NCBI RefSeq assembly: GCF_011777495.1
Contig: NZ_JAATJS010000003.1
Location: forward strand, 496,001-560,000
DNA: 64,000 nt
Direction: 5' to 3'
From: Microvirga terricola
GTDB lineage: Bacteria > Pseudomonadota > Alphaproteobacteria > Rhizobiales > Beijerinckiaceae
Shown here: positions 60,777 to 64,000 of the stretch, in pieces
How the letters are laid out: the number at the start of each line of letters is the position of its first letter
Numbering within the stretch: position 1 is the stretch's first letter
The notes under the pieces: generated by a model
Databases searched by the model: none
What the model was told of the DNA's origin: nothing
The model's input: the letters and a program-made list of their open reading frames with translations, nothing else
Position numbers and translations under genes: made by a program

Positions 60777-61790
60777 ATGGCTCTTCCTGACTTTTCGATG
60801 CGCTCGCTGCTGGAAGCCGGCGCTCACTTTGGCCACCAGGCCCACCGTTGGAACCCGAAGATGGGTCAATACATCTTCGGCACCCGCAACAACATCCACA
60901 TTATCGACCTCGCCCAGACGGTCCCGATGCTGCACCGCGCCCTCCAGGCCGTCAGCGACACGGTGGCCAAGGGCGGTCGCGTGCTGTTCGTCGGCACGAA
61001 GCGCCAGGCGGCCGACTCGATCGCCGATGCGGCCAAGCGTTCGGCTCAGTACTACGTGAACGCCCGCTGGCTCGGCGGCATGCTGACCAACTGGAAGACG
61101 ATTTCGGGCTCAATCTCGCGTCTGCGCAAGGTCGACGAAATCCTCGCCGGCGGCGGCCAGGGCCTGACGAAGAAAGAGCGCCTCATGCTCGCCCGCGAGA
61201 AGGACAAGCTCGAGCGCGCGCTGGGCGGCATCAAGGACATGGGCGGCACGCCCGACCTGATCTTCATCATCGACACCAACAAGGAGCAGCTGGCGATCCA
61301 GGAGGCCAAGCGCCTCGGCATCCCGGTGGCTGCCATCGTCGACACCAACTGCGATCCGGACGGCATCACCTTCCCGGTTCCGGCCAACGACGACGCCGGC
61401 CGCGCGATCCAGCTCTACTGCGACCTCGTCGCCCGCGCCGCTCTTGACGGCATCTCCCGCGGCGCCGGCGCCATGGGCATCGACATTGGCGAGTCCGAGA
61501 ACCCGATGGCGGAAGAGCTTCCGGCTCCCGCCGCCGGTTCCACGGAGCTCGGCGAAGTGTTCGAGCGCCTGGCCGCTCCGCGTGGCGCGCCGGACGATCT
61601 GACCAAGCTCACGGGCGTCGGCCCGCAGCTCGAGAAGAAGCTCAACGAGGCTGGCGTGTTCCACTACTGGCAGCTCGCCGCCATGCAGGCTGGCGATGTC
61701 GCCCAGCTCGACAAGGACCTGAAGCTGAACGGCCGCCTCGAGCGCGACGGCTGGATCGCTCAGGCCCGGGCGATGATCGAAGCGGCCTAA
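60777..61790 (+). CDS. rpsB: 30S ribosomal protein S2 with C-terminal extension
   Basis: A 337-residue S2, longer than the usual 240. The N-terminal core begins [29 protein letters not shown] and continues with [14 protein letters not shown] and [14 protein letters not shown]. The last 70 residues (from about 270) form a helix-hairpin-helix-like module, [19 protein letters not shown], an extension found in Rhizobiales S2. ATG at 60777 follows GGAG; a frame 18 codons longer is untranslated leader. First gene of the rpsB-tsf-pyrH-frr cluster. Confidence 0.96.
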   Translation: MALPDFSMRSLLEAGAHFGHQAHRWNPKMGQYIFGTRNNIHIIDLAQTVPMLHRALQAVSDTVAKGGRVLFVGTKRQAADSIADAAKRSAQYYVNARWLGGMLTNWKTISGSISRLRKVDEILAGGGQGLTKKERLMLAREKDKLERALGGIKDMGGTPDLIFIIDTNKEQLAIQEAKRLGIPVAAIVDTNCDPDGITFPVPANDDAGRAIQLYCDLVARAALDGISRGAGAMGIDIGESENPMAEELPAPAAGSTELGEVFERLAAPRGAPDDLTKLTGVGPQLEKKLNEAGVFHYWQLAAMQAGDVAQLDKDLKLNGRLERDGWIAQARAMIEAA

Positions 61791-61840
61791 GGCCTGCTCG
61801 GCGCCGCATGTTTCGCGGTGCTGTTCGAGTGACGTGATCG

Positions 61841-61867
61841 AGCCCGGCGTTCCTGGAACGCCGGGCT
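61841..61867 (+). terminator. strong hairpin between rpsB and tsf
   Basis: AGCCCGGCGTTC-CTG-GAACGCCGGGCT is a perfect 12-bp stem, 50 bases after the rpsB stop and 33 before tsf. The absence of a T-run suggests partial termination or message stabilisation between the ribosomal gene and tsf. Confidence 0.65.
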
Positions 61868-61900
61868 CCCTATATGAATGAACCTGCGAAAGGATAGGCC

Positions 61901-62830
61901 ATGGCGAACATTACCGCTGCGATGGTGAAAGAGCTGCGCGAGACGACCAGCGCCGGCATGATGGACTGCAAGACCGCTCTTGCCGAGACCAACGGCGACC
62001 TCGAGGCCGCCATCGACTGGCTGCGCAAGAAGGGCCTCTCGAAGGCCGCCAAGAAGGCCGGCCGCGTTGCCGCCGAGGGCCTCGTCGCTGTCGAATCGTC
62101 GGGCCACACCGCGACGATCCTCGAGGTGAACTCCGAGACTGACTTCGTCGCCCGCAACGAGCAGTTCCAGGCTTTCGTCCGCGAGGCCGCCAAGATTGCC
62201 CTCATGGGCAAGGGCACGGTCGAAGATCTCGAAGCCGCGCACTTCCCCGGCTCGCAGACCACCGTCAAGGACCGCCTCCAGGAGCTCATCGCCACCATCG
62301 GTGAGAACATGACCCTGCGCCGCGTCTCCAAGCTCGAAGTCTCCAAGGGTGTGATCGCGTCCTACGTCCACAACGTGGTGACCGAAGGCCTCGGCAAGAT
62401 CGGCGTTCTCGTGGCGCTGGAGTCGGAAGGCGACGTGACTTTCCTCAGCACGCTCGGCCGTCAGATCGCCATGCACGTCGCCGCGACCAACCCCGTTGCC
62501 GTCGATGCCTCGGGCGTCGATGCCGCCACCGTGGAGCGCGAGAGCAACATTCTGCGTGAGAAGAACGCCGGCAAGCCGGAGAACGTCATGCAGAAGATCA
62601 TCGAAAGCGGCCTGAAGAGCTACTACAAGGAGGTCACCCTCCTCGAGCAGCCCTTCGTGCATGACGGTTCCAAGACCGTCGCCCAGGTGCTCAAGGAAGC
62701 CGAGTCGAAGGCCGGCAAGCCGGTGGCGCTCAAGGGCTTCGTCCGCTACGCCCTCGGCGAGGGCATCGAGAAGGAAGAAGCTCCCGACTTCGCCGCAGAG
62801 GTTGCTGCGGCGGCCGGTACGAAGGCCTAA
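61901..62830 (+). CDS. tsf: elongation factor Ts
   Basis: A 309-residue guanine-nucleotide exchange factor for EF-Tu. The N-terminal module [20 protein letters not shown] with its UBA-like helices is intact, and [16 protein letters not shown] is the core TDFVA motif contacting EF-Tu. Two imperfect core repeats and a C-terminal helix follow, standard length. ATG at 61901 follows GAAAGGATAG. The gene is the second of the rpsB cluster and ends in a clear terminator. Confidence 0.96.
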   Translation: MANITAAMVKELRETTSAGMMDCKTALAETNGDLEAAIDWLRKKGLSKAAKKAGRVAAEGLVAVESSGHTATILEVNSETDFVARNEQFQAFVREAAKIALMGKGTVEDLEAAHFPGSQTTVKDRLQELIATIGENMTLRRVSKLEVSKGVIASYVHNVVTEGLGKIGVLVALESEGDVTFLSTLGRQIAMHVAATNPVAVDASGVDAATVERESNILREKNAGKPENVMQKIIESGLKSYYKEVTLLEQPFVHDGSKTVAQVLKEAESKAGKPVALKGFVRYALGEGIEKEEAPDFAAEVAAAAGTKA

Positions 62831-62842
62831 ATCGAACCCAAC

Positions 62843-62870
62843 AAAACGGCGGCGCTTCAGCCGCCGTTTT
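62843..62870 (+). terminator. rho-independent terminator after tsf
   Basis: AAAACGGCGGC (62843-62853) and GCCGCCGTTTT (62860-62870) form an 11-bp perfect stem with a 6-base loop and run of T's, 12 bases after the tsf stop. It separates rpsB-tsf from pyrH-frr. Confidence 0.9.
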
Positions 62871-62900
62871 CATGAGAAGGTTTGAAAAAGGGGTCTCACA

Positions 62901-63614
62901 GTGACAAAGTTTCGGCGCATCCTCGTGAAGCTCTCGGGTGAGGCTCTCATGGCCCCCGATGGTTATTGGCTCGATCCGCAGACTCTGTCGGGCCTAGCCG
63001 CGGATCTCGCCGAGGCGACCCGCGCCGGATTTGAAATCGCCCTCGTGATCGGCGGTGGCAACATCATCCGCGGCGCGCGCATGAGTGCCGCCGGCTGGAT
63101 CGACCGCCCGACCGCCGATGCCATGGGCATGCTCGGCACCGTCATGAACTCGCTCGCCGTCGAGACCGCGCTCAATGCGGCGGGGGTTTCCGCCCGCACC
63201 ATGTCGGCGGTGTCCATGCCGACGATCTGCGAGACTTACGCCCGCCAGCCCGCTTTGCATCACCTCGACAAGGGCCAAGTGCTGGTTCTCGCCGGCGGCA
63301 CGGGCAACCCGTTCTTCACCACCGATACGGCGGCCGTGCTGCGCGCGGCGGAGCTGCGCTGCGACGCGGTGCTGAAGGCGACGCAGGTGGACGGCGTTTA
63401 TTCCGCCGACCCCAAGAAGGATCCTAACGCGATCCGATTCGACCGCCTGACCCACGACGAGGCCATCGCCAAGGACCTGAAGGTGATGGATACGGCGGCC
63501 TTCGCGCTTGCCCGTGAGAGCCGGCTATCGATTATCGTGGGCTCGGTGCACGCGCCGAGTTCCGTGTCGGCGCTTCTCCAGGGTAAAGTGCATTCCACCG
63601 TGGTTGCCCCCTGA
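62901..63614 (+). CDS. pyrH: UMP kinase
   Basis: A 237-residue amino-acid-kinase-fold enzyme phosphorylating UMP to UDP. RILVKLSGEALM and VIGGGNIIRGARM supply the phosphate loops, and GTGNPFFTTDTAAVLRA with KATQVDGVYSADPKK the nucleotide site. It ends SVSALLQGKVHSTVV, as PyrH does. The GTG at 62901 follows GAAAAAGGGG. It is usually hexameric and regulated by GTP and UTP. frr follows 68 bases downstream. Confidence 0.95.
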   Translation: MTKFRRILVKLSGEALMAPDGYWLDPQTLSGLAADLAEATRAGFEIALVIGGGNIIRGARMSAAGWIDRPTADAMGMLGTVMNSLAVETALNAAGVSARTMSAVSMPTICETYARQPALHHLDKGQVLVLAGGTGNPFFTTDTAAVLRAAELRCDAVLKATQVDGVYSADPKKDPNAIRFDRLTHDEAIAKDLKVMDTAAFALARESRLSIIVGSVHAPSSVSALLQGKVHSTVVAP

Positions 63615-63682
63615 GGGGGCCTTGATGCCAGGGCTGCGGCGGCGTAAGCCCGTTTCAATTGTTCGCGTAAGGAAAAACACCG

Positions 63683-64000
63683 ATGGCCACGACTTTTGAC
63701 CTCGCTGATATCAAGCGCCGCATGCAAGGCGCGATCAACGCATTCAAGCACGATCTGGGCAGCCTGCGCACGGGCCGCGCCTCGCCGAACCTCCTCGATC
63801 CGATCCAGATCGACGCCTATGGCTCCCTGATGCCGATCGTCCAGGTGGCGACGGTGAGCGTGCCCGAGCCGCGCCTGCTCAGCGTGCAGGTCTGGGACAG
63901 GGGCATGGTTGCCGCCGTTGAAAAGGCGATCCGCGAATCCGATCTCGGTCTCAATCCACAGACGGAAGGCCAGGTCATCCGCCTGCGCATCCCTGAGATG
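63683..64000 (+). CDS. frr: ribosome recycling factor, 3' end outside window
   Basis: The first 106 codons of RRF, which with EF-G splits post-termination ribosomes. [20 protein letters not shown] begins the long helical domain, and [28 protein letters not shown] carries the invariant RTGRA and YG segments. [28 protein letters not shown] is also canonical. Gene order pyrH-frr is conserved widely. The rest lies beyond the window. Confidence 0.96.
   Translation, partial: MATTFDLADIKRRMQGAINAFKHDLGSLRTGRASPNLLDPIQIDAYGSLMPIVQVATVSVPEPRLLSVQVWDRGMVAAVEKAIRESDLGLNPQTEGQVIRLRIPEM

Noticed and set aside
1..64000. CRISPR arrays, rRNA genes, insertion sequences
   Set aside because: No regularly spaced repeats, rRNA sequence or transposase-like protein was found on reading both strands.

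Overview
The window is a GC-rich, densely coded alphaproteobacterial chromosome segment, most likely from the Hyphomicrobiales (Rhizobiales). The evidence is the rpsB-tsf-pyrH-frr order with a C-terminally extended S2, a RibH2-type lumazine synthase behind an FMN riboswitch, Irr-box-like sites before an Fe(III) transporter, and several duplicated ABC families. I cannot name the genus from sequence alone. No CRISPR array, rRNA or intact mobile element was seen.

Left part (1-16 kb): a partial ABC-F ATPase; a nucleotide-sugar cassette (WbpA-like dehydrogenase, a fused WbpB/WbpD-like protein, WbpE-like aminotransferase) expected to make a UDP-2,3-diacetamido-2,3-dideoxy-glucuronic acid type sugar; a Crp/Fnr regulator; a Nudix hydrolase; a ClC channel; an anion-type ABC pair without binding protein; and a TetR/EmrA/EmrB efflux locus with two clear palindromic operators.

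Middle (16-40 kb): two ICMT-like membrane proteins beside a GHSLG hydrolase; a tiny lipoprotein in an AT-rich patch with a long hairpin; an exported cysteine-protease-like protein; ribH with its riboswitch; a PotGHI-type polyamine transporter without PotF; AsmA; succinyl-CoA:3-ketoacid CoA-transferase; FbpA/FbpB iron uptake with Irr-box-like sites; and a LysR-controlled catabolic operon (nitrilase-family amidohydrolase, RraA-like protein and a complete polyamine/opine-type ABC importer). Small exported and hypothetical proteins follow.

Accessory region (40-51 kb): two RTX-like calcium-binding proteins, one broken by a 2-bp frameshift, plus the tail of a third; an FkbM methyltransferase; a GNAT acetyltransferase; and a 1155-residue protein with a dimethylformamidase-like domain and two DUF4082 modules. 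A VOC protein and an AraC regulator follow. This stretch ends at the tail of a tyrosine recombinase beside tRNA-Gln, the look of a decayed island.

Right part (51-64 kb): housekeeping genes, namely folP-folB-folK, a proline/tyrosine-rich exported protein behind an 18-bp perfect palindrome, ruvX, a UPF0173 hydrolase, dnaE, an ABC-2 exporter pair, and rpsB-tsf-pyrH-frr running off the end.
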